The notes beneath the pieces were generated by a model, which was given only the letters and a program-made list of their open reading frames with translations, was not told the DNA's origin and ran no database searches. The position numbers were made by a program, and so were the translations under genes. This document shows, piece after piece, positions 1 to 6,914 of a stretch of 9,170 nucleotides of DNA. The DNA is taken from positions 1 through 9,170 of the forward strand of contig JAUVBS010000054.1 of NCBI GenBank assembly GCA_030591105.1. Direction: 5' to 3'. The stretch is from a bacterium (GTDB taxonomy: Bacteria; Krumholzibacteriota; Krumholzibacteriia; LZORAL124-64-63). Positions within the stretch are counted from its first letter, which is position 1. The number at the start of each line of letters is the position of its first letter.

Positions 1-761
1 AGCATCTGCTCACCCTGGATCCGCTTCCCATACACGCTCGTAGCCATGCGCACGCCCTCGAACAGGCCGAAGCGCATACGCCAGGCACCGGCCAGGTCAC
101 TTTCGACAACATCGTCCCGTTGCTGCTGGTTCTCGCCGATCCGTTTTCTGAGCGACCCGCGTAAGGACAGTGCGTGGAGCAGGAAGCCGGTGGTGATGTC
201 GTCCTTGATCGCGCTCGCCTGCACAGACCGGGTGTCGCGCTTGTTGATGTTTTTCAAGCCGGCGGTGTTGACGGTGCGGTCTTCTCGCCAGTTCCAGGTA
301 CCGCCGGCGGAGAACCGTAAGGGGAGTAGAGTACCGCTGCCGTAGTTGAGCGACATGTCGCGGGCCTCGATCTCCTTCTCCTGCCTGCGGTAGGTATCGA
401 CGGAATAGCCGAGCCGGGTGTTGGCGCTCGACCCCGCCCGCATCGCCAGATTGTCGTCCCAGCTGAGGAAGTAGCGCCACAGGCGCACTTCGGCGGTAAG
501 TCCGGCGCGGGGTTTGTGGGTCCAGTTGACGATCAGCGGCCGAGCCTCTGCCGGCTCCGAAATTCCCTGGCGGGCGAGCCCCTGCAAGGCGGGGTTGGTC
601 GGCGTCGTCTCGGTGGTGTCAGCAACGGCCGCGGCACCGACGCTATCGACGGCGGCGGTCGCCGAGTCGGCTTCGGCGGTCTGGGCATTCGCCGCGCTGG
701 CGGTTACCACAGCACCGCATACGAGCAGCGCCGCGAAGGTCCACCGAACCGCCCGGGTCAC
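1..761 (-). CDS. Putative secreted outer-membrane beta-barrel protein, 5' part only
   Basis: The frame is open for 253 codons from a GTG at 761-759 and runs off the window at position 1, so the C-terminus is missing. The start is supported by GGAGGA seven to eight nt upstream and by a GTGA overlap with the rsmA stop, which implies translational coupling. Residues 1-26 form a clear Sec signal peptide: MTRAVRW, then a hydrophobic stretch to about residue 21, then a small-residue c-region ending near ANA-Q. Residues 27-60 are an Ala/Thr-rich linker. From about residue 76 the protein alternates polar and hydrophobic or aromatic residues, as amphipathic beta-strands do (for example near 92-101, 145-159, 190-208 and 222-246), separated by charged turns. 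This is the pattern of an outer-membrane barrel. No family is recognised. It does not look like LptD or a TonB receptor in the visible part. A periplasmic beta-rich protein is the alternative. Confidence 0.72.
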   Translation of the reverse strand, partial: MTRAVRWTFAALLVCGAVVTASAANAQTAEADSATAAVDSVGAAAVADTTETTPTNPALQGLARQGISEPAEARPLIVNWTHKPRAGLTAEVRLWRYFLSWDDNLAMRAGSSANTRLGYSVDTYRRQEKEIEARDMSLNYGSGTLLPLRFSAGGTWNWREDRTVNTAGLKNINKRDTRSVQASAIKDDITTGFLLHALSLRGSLRKRIGENQQQRDDVVESDLAGAWRMRFGLFEGVRMATSVYGKRIQGEQM

Positions 762-1594
762 CGGTTTTCCTCCGCGCCGAGGCGCTCGGCGAGCCGATGC
801 CAGACGGCGAGTTCGAGTTGTTCCGGCCGCTGGTCGGGATTGAAACCGACGCCAGCCGCCAGCGTATTGACCTCCGAACTGGTCAAATTGTAGCTGGAAC
901 GCAACAAGGTACCCACCTGCTTGCGGCGCTGTGCGAACAATTTCTTGACGGTCGACCGTAGACGGCGGTACTGCGCATCGGACCAGTCGCCATACGGAGT
1001 GAGCTGGACCACAGCCGACGCCACATCGGGCTGGGGCCAGAACACGGTCGGCGGCACGCTGCGTAGTCGGGTCATTGTGAACAGAGAACCGAGCAGGACC
1101 GCCAGAACGCCGAACTGGCGGCCGCCAGGCGCGGCGGTCAAACGGTCGGCAACTTCTTTCTGGACCATGAAGATCGCTCCGGCGATGCGGCGGCGCGCCT
1201 GCGCCAGTGCGAACAGGACCTCGCTGGTCAATACATAAGGTAGATTCCCCACAACTACTGGTTTCCCAACGAGTTGGGCAATGGTCGCCTCCCAGTCGAG
1301 ATGGGCCAGATCCTGTTCCACGAGGGTAAAGCCCGGCCGGTCACCGAACTCGCCACGCAGAAGCTGGCAGAGGTTGCGGTCGACCTCGACCGCGATCACC
1401 CTCGCCCCTCCGTCGAGTAGCGGTCCAGTCAGGGCGCCGCCACCCGCTCCAAGCTCGAGCAGCTCGCTGCCCAGAGCCAGACAGTCCGCGGCAATCGCCC
1501 GAGCCAGGTTGCCGTCGGTCAAGAAATGCTGACCGCGGCGTTTCACCGGGCGGATACCGTATTCCCTCAGCAAGGCCAGCTGACTGAGGCTCAC
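758..1594 (-). CDS. rsmA: 16S rRNA (adenine1518-N6/adenine1519-N6)-dimethyltransferase RsmA (KsgA)
   Basis: RsmA transfers four methyl groups from S-adenosylmethionine to two adjacent adenines in helix 45 of 16S rRNA, a late quality step in 30S assembly in the cytoplasm. The 278-residue product has the family's usual length. The N-terminal GQHFL is at 21-25. The SAM-binding motif I is ELGAGGG at 47-53, where most members have a Pro-containing E-I-G-P-G form. The acidic motif II is E70 and motif III is D95. The catalytic NLPY is at 117-120, MVQKEVADRL at 143-152 and FWPQPDVASAVV at 185-196. A C-terminal helical domain includes FAQRRKQ. The start is GTG with AAAGG at 1605-1601, six nt upstream. 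It follows tatD after a 98-nt gap and overlaps the next gene by GTGA. The tatD-rsmA proximity is conserved in several phyla. Confidence 0.96.
   Translation of the reverse strand: MSLSQLALLREYGIRPVKRRGQHFLTDGNLARAIAADCLALGSELLELGAGGGALTGPLLDGGARVIAVEVDRNLCQLLRGEFGDRPGFTLVEQDLAHLDWEATIAQLVGKPVVVGNLPYVLTSEVLFALAQARRRIAGAIFMVQKEVADRLTAAPGGRQFGVLAVLLGSLFTMTRLRSVPPTVFWPQPDVASAVVQLTPYGDWSDAQYRRLRSTVKKLFAQRRKQVGTLLRSSYNLTSSEVNTLAAGVGFNPDQRPEQLELAVWHRLAERLGAEENR
768..773 (-). promoter_or_regulatory. Ribosome binding site that fixes the start of the left-end gene
   Basis: GGAGGA on the minus strand lies six nt before the GTG at 761. It sits inside the last codons of rsmA. It is the strongest Shine-Dalgarno match among the downstream genes and decides the GTG start directly preceding the signal peptide. 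Confidence 0.7.
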
Positions 1595-1692
1595 ACGCTA
1601 CCTTTCAATTGTGCTGTCTTGCTACCATCGGTAAGTTGTTGCAAGGGGCGTACCTGCTTGGCTTTACCGACCGATCGAAATATTCGTCGCGG
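1595..1692 (-). other. tatD-rsmA gap with overlapping inverted repeats (possible structured leader)
   Basis: This 98-nt gap is visibly more AT-rich than the flanking genes. It holds a perfect 7-bp inverted repeat, TCGGTAA/TTACCGA, with arms at 1664-1670 and 1628-1634. A competing smaller repeat, TACC-GAT-GGTA, lies at 1623-1633, and flanking CTTGC/GCAAG can extend it. The two pairings share bases, so they could be mutually exclusive in RNA. No run of T follows either stem, so neither is a canonical terminator. I could not find a convincing -35/-10 pair. A regulatory role is inference only. Confidence 0.3.
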
Positions 1693-2493
1693 TCACGAAC
1701 CGGGTGCGGTCCCGAATAGTCGGGCGAAGTTGGCGTCGGTACGGCGTTCCAGTTCGTCGCGTCCGATCCCCAGGACCTCCGCCAAGGCGCCCGCCGTATG
1801 GGTCAGATACGCCGGTTCGTTCCGGCCACCACGGTGCGGAACCGGCGGCAGCCAGGGGGCGTCGGTCTCCAGCAGGACTTCATCGGGACTGACCGGCGCT
1901 AGTATACCCGGCAGCCGGCTGTTCTTGTAGGTCACCGGCCCGCCGATCCCCAGCAATAGACCGTGCTTTTGGGCCCAGGCCACGGTCTGGTCATCGCCGG
2001 CGAACGCATGCAGAACCGCACCACACCGGGGCAAGCCGACCGTCTCGACCAGCGACCGTACCTCGGTATACGCGTCGCGGATGTGAAATACCACCGGTAG
2101 TCCCACCTCCTGCGCCAGTTGTAGCTGGGCGACGAGCGCGGCGCGCTGGGCCGGCCGCGGCGACAGGTCGCGGTAAAAGTCCAGTCCGATCTCACCTACT
2201 GCGGCGACCCGCGGATCGCCACACAGCTCACGCAACCGATCCAGCACCCGTAAACCGGCAGGGGTGATATTTCCGTCCGCGTCGGCAACCGAGGACGCAT
2301 CGTGGGGATGAACCCCCACAGTGGCCAGGATCCGCTCGTCCCGTCGCGCGAGAGCCACCGACTCCTCGCTGCTGGCAATGTCGTAGCCGACGTTCAAGAA
2401 ACCGTTCACGCCCGCCGTTGCGGCGCGGGCGATGACCACGTCGTAATCGGCTGCAAACTCGTCGCGGTTCAGATGGACGTGACTGTCGATCAA
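1693..2493 (-). CDS. tatD: TatD family metal-dependent hydrolase/DNase
   Basis: TatD proteins are cytoplasmic TIM-barrel metalloenzymes of the amidohydrolase superfamily with 3'-5' exonuclease/DNase activity, linked to DNA repair and degradation. At 266 residues this is full length. The metal ligands are in place: H5 and H7 of the N-terminal D-S-H-V-H, E101 in GEIGLDFY (100-107), H137 in VVFHIRD, H162 in LHAFAG, and D211 in LETDAPWL. The signature region LETDAPWLPPVPHRGGRNEP (208-227) is typical. The start must be the TTG at 2493-2491 because the HxH motif begins two codons later; the TTG lies in a TTGA overlap with the ricT stop, with only a G-rich weak ribosome site (GGGGG), so translation is probably coupled to ricT. 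The neighbours holB-ricT-tatD match the cluster known in Firmicutes. The exact substrate is not shown by the sequence. Confidence 0.95.
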   Translation of the reverse strand: MIDSHVHLNRDEFAADYDVVIARAATAGVNGFLNVGYDIASSEESVALARRDERILATVGVHPHDASSVADADGNITPAGLRVLDRLRELCGDPRVAAVGEIGLDFYRDLSPRPAQRAALVAQLQLAQEVGLPVVFHIRDAYTEVRSLVETVGLPRCGAVLHAFAGDDQTVAWAQKHGLLLGIGGPVTYKNSRLPGILAPVSPDEVLLETDAPWLPPVPHRGGRNEPAYLTHTAGALAEVLGIGRDELERRTDANFARLFGTAPGS

Positions 2494-3500
2494 GACCGGC
2501 GCCCCCGTTTGTCAGGCGCTGCACTGTCGTTGCCGTTGCTACGCCGGCAGGTCGGGGCGGCTCTGTCGTTACGCGGCGGTCGGGCCGACTCCTGCCCCCG
2601 CTGCCAAGTGAGTTGATCCGGTGTGCATACGATCGACTCGCCAGTCTCATCGAAATACACCGTGACGGTCTCTTGTACCAGATCCAGCTTGCGCACCCGA
2701 CCCTCCTCACCGTTGCAGCGTACGCGGGTGCCGACCCGCGGTAAGCGCTTCAGCACCTCGCGGTAGTCGGCATACTCGTAGGTCAGGCAGCAGCGCAAAC
2801 GGCCGCACGGTCCAGACAGTTTGCCGGGGTTCATCGGCAACTGCTGTTCCTTGGCCATTTTCAGAGTCACCGGTACGAACTGATGCAGAAAAGTCGAGCA
2901 GCAGAATTCTCGGCCGCAGACACCGATACCGCCCTTCAGACGCGCCTCATCCCGGACCCCGATCTGGCGCAGTTCGATACGCGTGCGGAATATCGCCGCG
3001 AGGTCGCGGACCAGTTCGCGGAAATCAACGCGCCTTTCGGCCGTGAAATAGAAAGTGATCTTGTTGTGGTCGAACTGACGTTCGACCGTGACCAGGTCCA
3101 TCTTCAGGCGGCGGGCCTGGATCTTTTCCTGGCAGATATCCCAGAATTCCCACTCGTCGCCGCGGTTCTCGTGAAGCCGCTCCAGGTCACTGGGTGTAGC
3201 CTCGGCCAGGACGCCCTGCCGGTCGGCGTGGCGCCACCACTCCGGTTTGCCGGGTCCGATGTAAGTGACCCGGCCCATGTCCTTGCCGCGGTCCGCCTCC
3301 ACCAGACAGAAGCGGCCCACCGACAGCGGGACCTGGCGCCGGTTGTGGTAGAACCCCTTCCGGTGTCCCTTGAACTGCACCAGCACGAGCTCCTCTCCGG
3401 GTTTTCGCCCGGAGTGGGGCTCACGATCGTGCTTGCGGTATCGCGCACTGCCCCGGCGGGTATCATCCCGACCGGATGGATGCTTGGTCCCTTGCGGCAT
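2490..3500 (-). CDS. ricT: RicT/YaaT-like PSP1-domain protein with six-cysteine iron-sulfur motif
   Basis: In Bacillus subtilis RicT (YaaT) forms a complex with RicA and RicF that carries [4Fe-4S] clusters and promotes RNA maturation by RNase Y. The family is named for the PSP1 C-terminal domain. The 336-residue product has a charged, probably disordered N-terminus (1-36), then a conserved core from EELVLVQFKG onward. The core carries two cysteine groups, C195/C200/C201 (CGREFCC) and C232/C237/C238 (CGRLRCC). The 37-residue spacing between the groups agrees with what I recall of YaaT. The tail 300-336 is rich in Arg, Asn and Ser and looks disordered. The ATG start has AGGGA ten nt upstream and lies inside the end of holB (38-nt overlap). 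No ricA or ricF homolog is in the window, so the partner and target in this organism are unknown. Confidence 0.9.
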   Translation of the reverse strand: MPQGTKHPSGRDDTRRGSARYRKHDREPHSGRKPGEELVLVQFKGHRKGFYHNRRQVPLSVGRFCLVEADRGKDMGRVTYIGPGKPEWWRHADRQGVLAEATPSDLERLHENRGDEWEFWDICQEKIQARRLKMDLVTVERQFDHNKITFYFTAERRVDFRELVRDLAAIFRTRIELRQIGVRDEARLKGGIGVCGREFCCSTFLHQFVPVTLKMAKEQQLPMNPGKLSGPCGRLRCCLTYEYADYREVLKRLPRVGTRVRCNGEEGRVRKLDLVQETVTVYFDETGESIVCTPDQLTWQRGQESARPPRNDRAAPTCRRSNGNDSAAPDKRGRRS

Positions 3501-4683
3501 TATCTATCAATCCCTGGAACAGTACAGCCAGGCTCAGACCGATGTTCACGTTACCGTCGATCTCATGCTTGGTCGCCTCGACCCGGAGGATATCGGCGAG
3601 CAAGGTCCGGGTCTGTCGCCGCTCGGCCGTCGCCTGGACCGCCGCCGCCGCCGCGGCACCGATGCGGGGTATCCAGGATCCACCGCGTTCGCGGCTCGCC
3701 ACCGCTTCACTGTAATACAGATTCAACCCTTCGCACAATAGCAACGCGCGCCGCCGCTTGGTCGCGAGATCGGACGTGTCCAGTCCCCTGGCGTCCTGTT
3801 CGGGCTCGAGTAGGTCGTCTGGCAACACCCCTCGGTGCAGCTGGTCAGCCGCCAGCTGCGCCGCCCCGCTCTGTCCGGCGTCAATCCACGCGAACAGCGC
3901 ACCTGACCAGGTCTGCACCGCTCTGGCCTCCGGTGTCAACAACGCGACCGCCCGCCGCGCATTGCCATCGGCGATCCGGGCCAGGCTGGCCGCTTCGTCC
4001 GGATCGATATCCGTCATCCGGGTCAGAATTTCCACCAGCCCTGCGAGCGGATACGGTTCGAAACCCACCTTCAGACACCGCGAAACGATGGTCGGTAGCA
4101 GCGCCGTCACATCGCTGCTCAAGAGAAAAATGAGTGTCGCCGGCGGCGGCTCCTCAAGGGTCTTCAAGAGGGCGTTGGCCGCCGCTGTGCCGAGGCGGTG
4201 AGCGTCGGCGACGATGGCCACCTTGAACCGTCCCTGGAACGACTGCCGCCGTACGAATTGAATCAACGAACGCACCGAGAGCGGCCCGGGGTGCTCCGGA
4301 TCACCGATGGCGATGCGAGCTGAAGCCGCAAAAGGCGCTTGATAAAACGGGTTGGCGATCTTCTGCTCGAGTAGTTCACGGACGGCAGATTCGGCGATGG
4401 CGGCTGGCGCCGGGCCGATCCACCGGATATCCGGATGTTGGAAGGTCACCGCTTTCAAGCAACTGGCACAAAGCTCGGCGGTACCGCAGCGCTCCGGCGC
4501 ATCGCAGTTGATTCTGCGCGCGATCTCCAGGGCGGTCGCTTCTTTTCCGGCCCCTTCCGATCCGCTGAACAGGTACGGCGGGCCGAGTCGGCCGGCGTCG
4601 AGATGTTCGCAGATTCGGTCGGCGATCTGGCCTCGCCCGAGGAAACGATAGGCGGACAAACCGGCCCTCCCGGCCAGGATCAT
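3463..4683 (-). CDS. holB: DNA polymerase III delta' subunit (clamp loader)
   Basis: Delta' is the rigid stator of the clamp-loader complex that places the beta sliding clamp on primed DNA. The 406-residue product has an AAA+ fold. Residues 12-40 match the family entry (FLGRGQIADRI, then YLFSG). A P-loop GSEGAGK is at 41-47, followed by E rather than the usual T or S, a change common in delta', which often does not hydrolyse ATP. A zinc module has C60, C66, C72 and C75. VAIVADAHRL at 155-164 stands in for Walker B. ALLKTLEEPPP is at 171-181, and the SRC motif with its Arg finger is at 201-203. The C-terminal half (about 210-406) is helical and less conserved. The ATG has TAAGGGG about ten nt upstream. 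It is 56 nt from envC and overlaps ricT, the usual holB neighbour. DnaX (tau/gamma) is less likely given the length and position. Confidence 0.92.
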   Translation of the reverse strand: MILAGRAGLSAYRFLGRGQIADRICEHLDAGRLGPPYLFSGSEGAGKEATALEIARRINCDAPERCGTAELCASCLKAVTFQHPDIRWIGPAPAAIAESAVRELLEQKIANPFYQAPFAASARIAIGDPEHPGPLSVRSLIQFVRRQSFQGRFKVAIVADAHRLGTAAANALLKTLEEPPPATLIFLLSSDVTALLPTIVSRCLKVGFEPYPLAGLVEILTRMTDIDPDEAASLARIADGNARRAVALLTPEARAVQTWSGALFAWIDAGQSGAAQLAADQLHRGVLPDDLLEPEQDARGLDTSDLATKRRRALLLCEGLNLYYSEAVASRERGGSWIPRIGAAAAAAVQATAERRQTRTLLADILRVEATKHEIDGNVNIGLSLAVLFQGLIDNAARDQASIRSG

Positions 4684-4739
4684 TCACGAGCGGCCCCTTA
4701 CAAAGGTGGTGCGTGACGGAGAGTTGTCTCGGCGCCGCC

Positions 4740-5990
4740 CTAGCCTGGTGACCGCAGCCAGCCCGCGGGGTCCAAGGGGGTACGCCCGCGTCGGATCTCG
4801 AAGTAGAGCTGCGGCTGGCTTCGGTCCAGACTCTGCCCCACTTCGGCGACGACCTCACCCTGCCCGACCCGACGGCCGCTCGTGACATACACGCGGGCCA
4901 GATTGGCGTACAGGGTGTAATAGCCACCGCCGTGATCAACGATAATGCACAGCCCGAAGCCGGGCAAATCGTCGGCGAATTCGATCGAGCCGTCGGCCAC
5001 CGCGTGGACGGGCGTACCCGCAGGAGCAGCTATGTAGATACCGTTATTGACGGTGACGGTCTTGAACTGCGGGTGTACCGACCGACCGAAACTGCGGATG
5101 ACTTGACCCGAGACCGGCCATTCGAGCTGTCCGGCCAGCGCAGCCAGGCTGCTCTCGGCGGCCAGATCGCCCGATCCACGCCGCTCTCGTCGCAACTCCA
5201 GTTCGGCTAGAAGCTGCACGATCTGCCCCTCGCGCCGCTTCAGATCGCGTAATTCCGACTGCGTACGCTGTTTCTGCTCGGCGATGCCGCGCAAGACCGC
5301 GCTCCGCTCGGCTTCGATCGATTCGATACTTTCGCGTTCGAGGGCGGCCTCCTCGCGCGCCTGCCAGATACCGACCAGGGCCGACTGCAAATGTTTCTGG
5401 TCGAGGTGGACCTGGCGGCTCTGCTGACGGGTCTCGGTGATCAGGCGCCCGTCGAGGCGGGCGAGCATGGCGCCAAACCGTAGTCGGGCAACCAATGACG
5501 AAAAGCTGTCCGCGGCCAGAACCATCTCGCGGCGGTGATTAGGGCCGCGCATGTAGAGCGAACGCAGACGGTGGGCCAGGCTCTCCTGCCGGTAGCTGAG
5601 TTCCTCGCGGTGACGGGCCAGCCGCACACGCAAACTGTCGCTCTGCAGGATCAGCATCTGCTCGCGGTTCTCGAGCCCGGCCAGCAGAGTTTTGACCAGG
5701 CCCATTTCCTGGGCCAGATCGTCGAGGCTACGGTTGGTCAAGCGTTCGCGCCGTGCAAGAGTGTCGATCTGACTGCGGTGCTGGGAGATACGTTCACGTA
5801 AATCGGTGAGCTGTTGATTGCTACTCTGGATCTGCGCGGCGAGCGGAACCTCGACCGTCTTTTCGGCCGAGCCGACGACCGTCGGCGCCACCACGGCCAA
5901 CAGGCCGAGTACAACCGTGCCGCCGAGTAGTGCTAGCGACCCGGCACGGCCAAGGTGTCCGGTGCTGTTTGAGAACCGATGGTGCCCCAC
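4740..5990 (-). CDS. envC: EnvC-like periplasmic amidase activator with degenerate LytM (M23) domain
   Basis: EnvC binds the FtsX periplasmic domain and activates cell-wall amidases at the septum. The preferred start is the GTG at 5990 (416 aa, close to E. coli EnvC), preceded by AGGGGGAG. An in-frame GTG at 6026 would add 12 residues but has no clear ribosome site. Residues 17-40 are a signal peptide or anchor. About 55-285 is a long Glu/Arg/Gln-rich coiled coil, the part that docks on FtsX in known EnvC. Residues 292-412 are a LytM fold. Its catalytic positions are replaced: the first metal His is N315, the Asp is Y319, the His of Y-A-H is N363, and HxH reads Q394-L-Y396. The ending LYFEIRRG resembles E. 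coli EnvC. The protein should therefore regulate, not cut, peptidoglycan. It follows ftsX at 51 nt (15 nt with the longer start). Confidence 0.9.
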   Translation of the reverse strand: MGHHRFSNSTGHLGRAGSLALLGGTVVLGLLAVVAPTVVGSAEKTVEVPLAAQIQSSNQQLTDLRERISQHRSQIDTLARRERLTNRSLDDLAQEMGLVKTLLAGLENREQMLILQSDSLRVRLARHREELSYRQESLAHRLRSLYMRGPNHRREMVLAADSFSSLVARLRFGAMLARLDGRLITETRQQSRQVHLDQKHLQSALVGIWQAREEAALERESIESIEAERSAVLRGIAEQKQRTQSELRDLKRREGQIVQLLAELELRRERRGSGDLAAESSLAALAGQLEWPVSGQVIRSFGRSVHPQFKTVTVNNGIYIAAPAGTPVHAVADGSIEFADDLPGFGLCIIVDHGGGYYTLYANLARVYVTSGRRVGQGEVVAEVGQSLDRSQPQLYFEIRRGRTPLDPAGWLRSPG

Positions 5991-5993
5991 ACT

Positions 5994-6001
5994 CTCCCCC
6001 T
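5994..6001 (-). promoter_or_regulatory. Ribosome binding site favouring the shorter envC start
   Basis: AGGGGGAG lies just upstream of the GTG at 5990-5988, giving three to five nt of spacing depending on which purines pair. The upstream GTG at 6026 has only a poor purine stretch before it. This supports an envC start 12 codons into the longer reading frame. Confidence 0.5.
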
Positions 6002-6041
6002 CGTCGCGGACAGGTTGGCGGTCCACCCGACCGGATCCGCT

Positions 6042-6914
6042 TCAAGTGCGCAAGTACTTGCGGATGGCCGCCCAGCTACCGACCAGTCCGAGCGATATGC
6101 ACAGCAACACGAAGCCGACCATTTGCCACGGCGTGAAGAATACCAGTCCGTCCATCTGCGAACGCAGCAGCGAGTAGGTGCCCGCGAGGATACCCATGGC
6201 GATGACCCCCGCCAGTAGTCCCTGGAGCATACCCTCGCACAGATAGGGTGTACGGATGAACCAGTTGGTCGCACCGACCAGCTTCATGATTTCGATCAAT
6301 CGCGCCTGGGAAGCCATGGTCAGCTTGACGGTGTTGGAGATCACGAAGACCGCCGCCGCGAACACCACCAAACTGACGATCAGACTCGCCAGACGAAAAA
6401 CGGAATTCCAGCGCTCGAGGACCTCGACCCACCTCTGGGCGTAGACCACTTCCTGGACTTCGGGCCAGAGCAGAATCTCCTGCTCGATACGTTCGACCGC
6501 GGCCGCGGTACGAGCGTCGGGACTCAAGGTGACCTGGTACGAAGGAGGTAAGGGGTTGGTGTCGACGGCGGTCATAATATCGACCTCATCGCCCAGCTGC
6601 GCCTGGAGTTCGCGGAGCGCCATATCCTTGCTGATGTAGGCGACGGACTGGACGCCGGGGATCACGACCAACCGCGGCTGCAATTCCGCTTCGCGTTGGG
6701 CTCCCAATTCCTCGTGCAAGAAGACGCGTAGGTCGATCCCGCCGCGCGCGGTCTCCAGCAGCGAACCGAGGTTCAAGGTCACGATGGTGAACAGAGCCAG
6801 TATCAACAACGCCGAGCCCATGATCAGAATGGTGACACCGGTGGTCAGCTTCCGCCGGGCGAACCCGGCGAACGACTCGCGTAGTAGATAACCGATCTGG
6901 GTCTTGCTAGGCAC
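6042..6914 (-). CDS. ftsX: Cell division protein FtsX (ABC transporter-type permease subunit)
   Basis: FtsX is the membrane half of FtsEX, which transmits ATP-driven movement across the inner membrane to periplasmic hydrolase regulators such as EnvC. The 290-residue product has the four-helix FtsX topology: TM1 about 25-47, a periplasmic domain about 48-171, TM2 172-194, TM3 about 226-248 and TM4 264-283. The cytoplasmic loop after TM2 ([20 protein letters not shown], 194-213, followed by [15 protein letters not shown]) is the strongly conserved family signature. The start is GTG with GAGGGA seven nt upstream, and it overlaps the ftsE stop by 8 nt, the usual ftsE-ftsX coupling. envC follows immediately, which fits a direct FtsX-EnvC partnership. 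The family also exists without EnvC, so the neighbour is informative. Confidence 0.95.
   Translation of the reverse strand: MPSKTQIGYLLRESFAGFARRKLTTGVTILIMGSALLILALFTIVTLNLGSLLETARGGIDLRVFLHEELGAQREAELQPRLVVIPGVQSVAYISKDMALRELQAQLGDEVDIMTAVDTNPLPPSYQVTLSPDARTAAAVERIEQEILLWPEVQEVVYAQRWVEVLERWNSVFRLASLIVSLVVFAAAVFVISNTVKLTMASQARLIEIMKLVGATNWFIRTPYLCEGMLQGLLAGVIAMGILAGTYSLLRSQMDGLVFFTPWQMVGFVLLCISLGLVGSWAAIRKYLRT

Noticed and set aside
97..480. Minus-strand open frame of 127 codons at the left end
   Set aside because: It lies in another frame inside the signal-peptide gene at 1-761. It is Arg-rich with no ribosome site, whereas the chosen frame has a signal peptide, a ribosome site and an rsmA overlap.
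1595..1692. tRNA or small RNA gene in the tatD-rsmA gap
   Set aside because: No T-loop or cloverleaf pairing and no terminator-like T-run are present. Only short inverted repeats are visible.
2883..4133. Long plus-strand open frame (416 codons) opposite ricT and holB
   Set aside because: It is antisense to two well-supported genes with intact motifs, shows no domain or signal of its own, and crosses a gene boundary. Long antisense frames are common in GC-rich DNA.
4684..4739. Terminator or promoter between envC and holB
   Set aside because: The 56 nt hold only a short GGCGCC palindrome with no T-run and no -35/-10 pair, so read-through is more likely.
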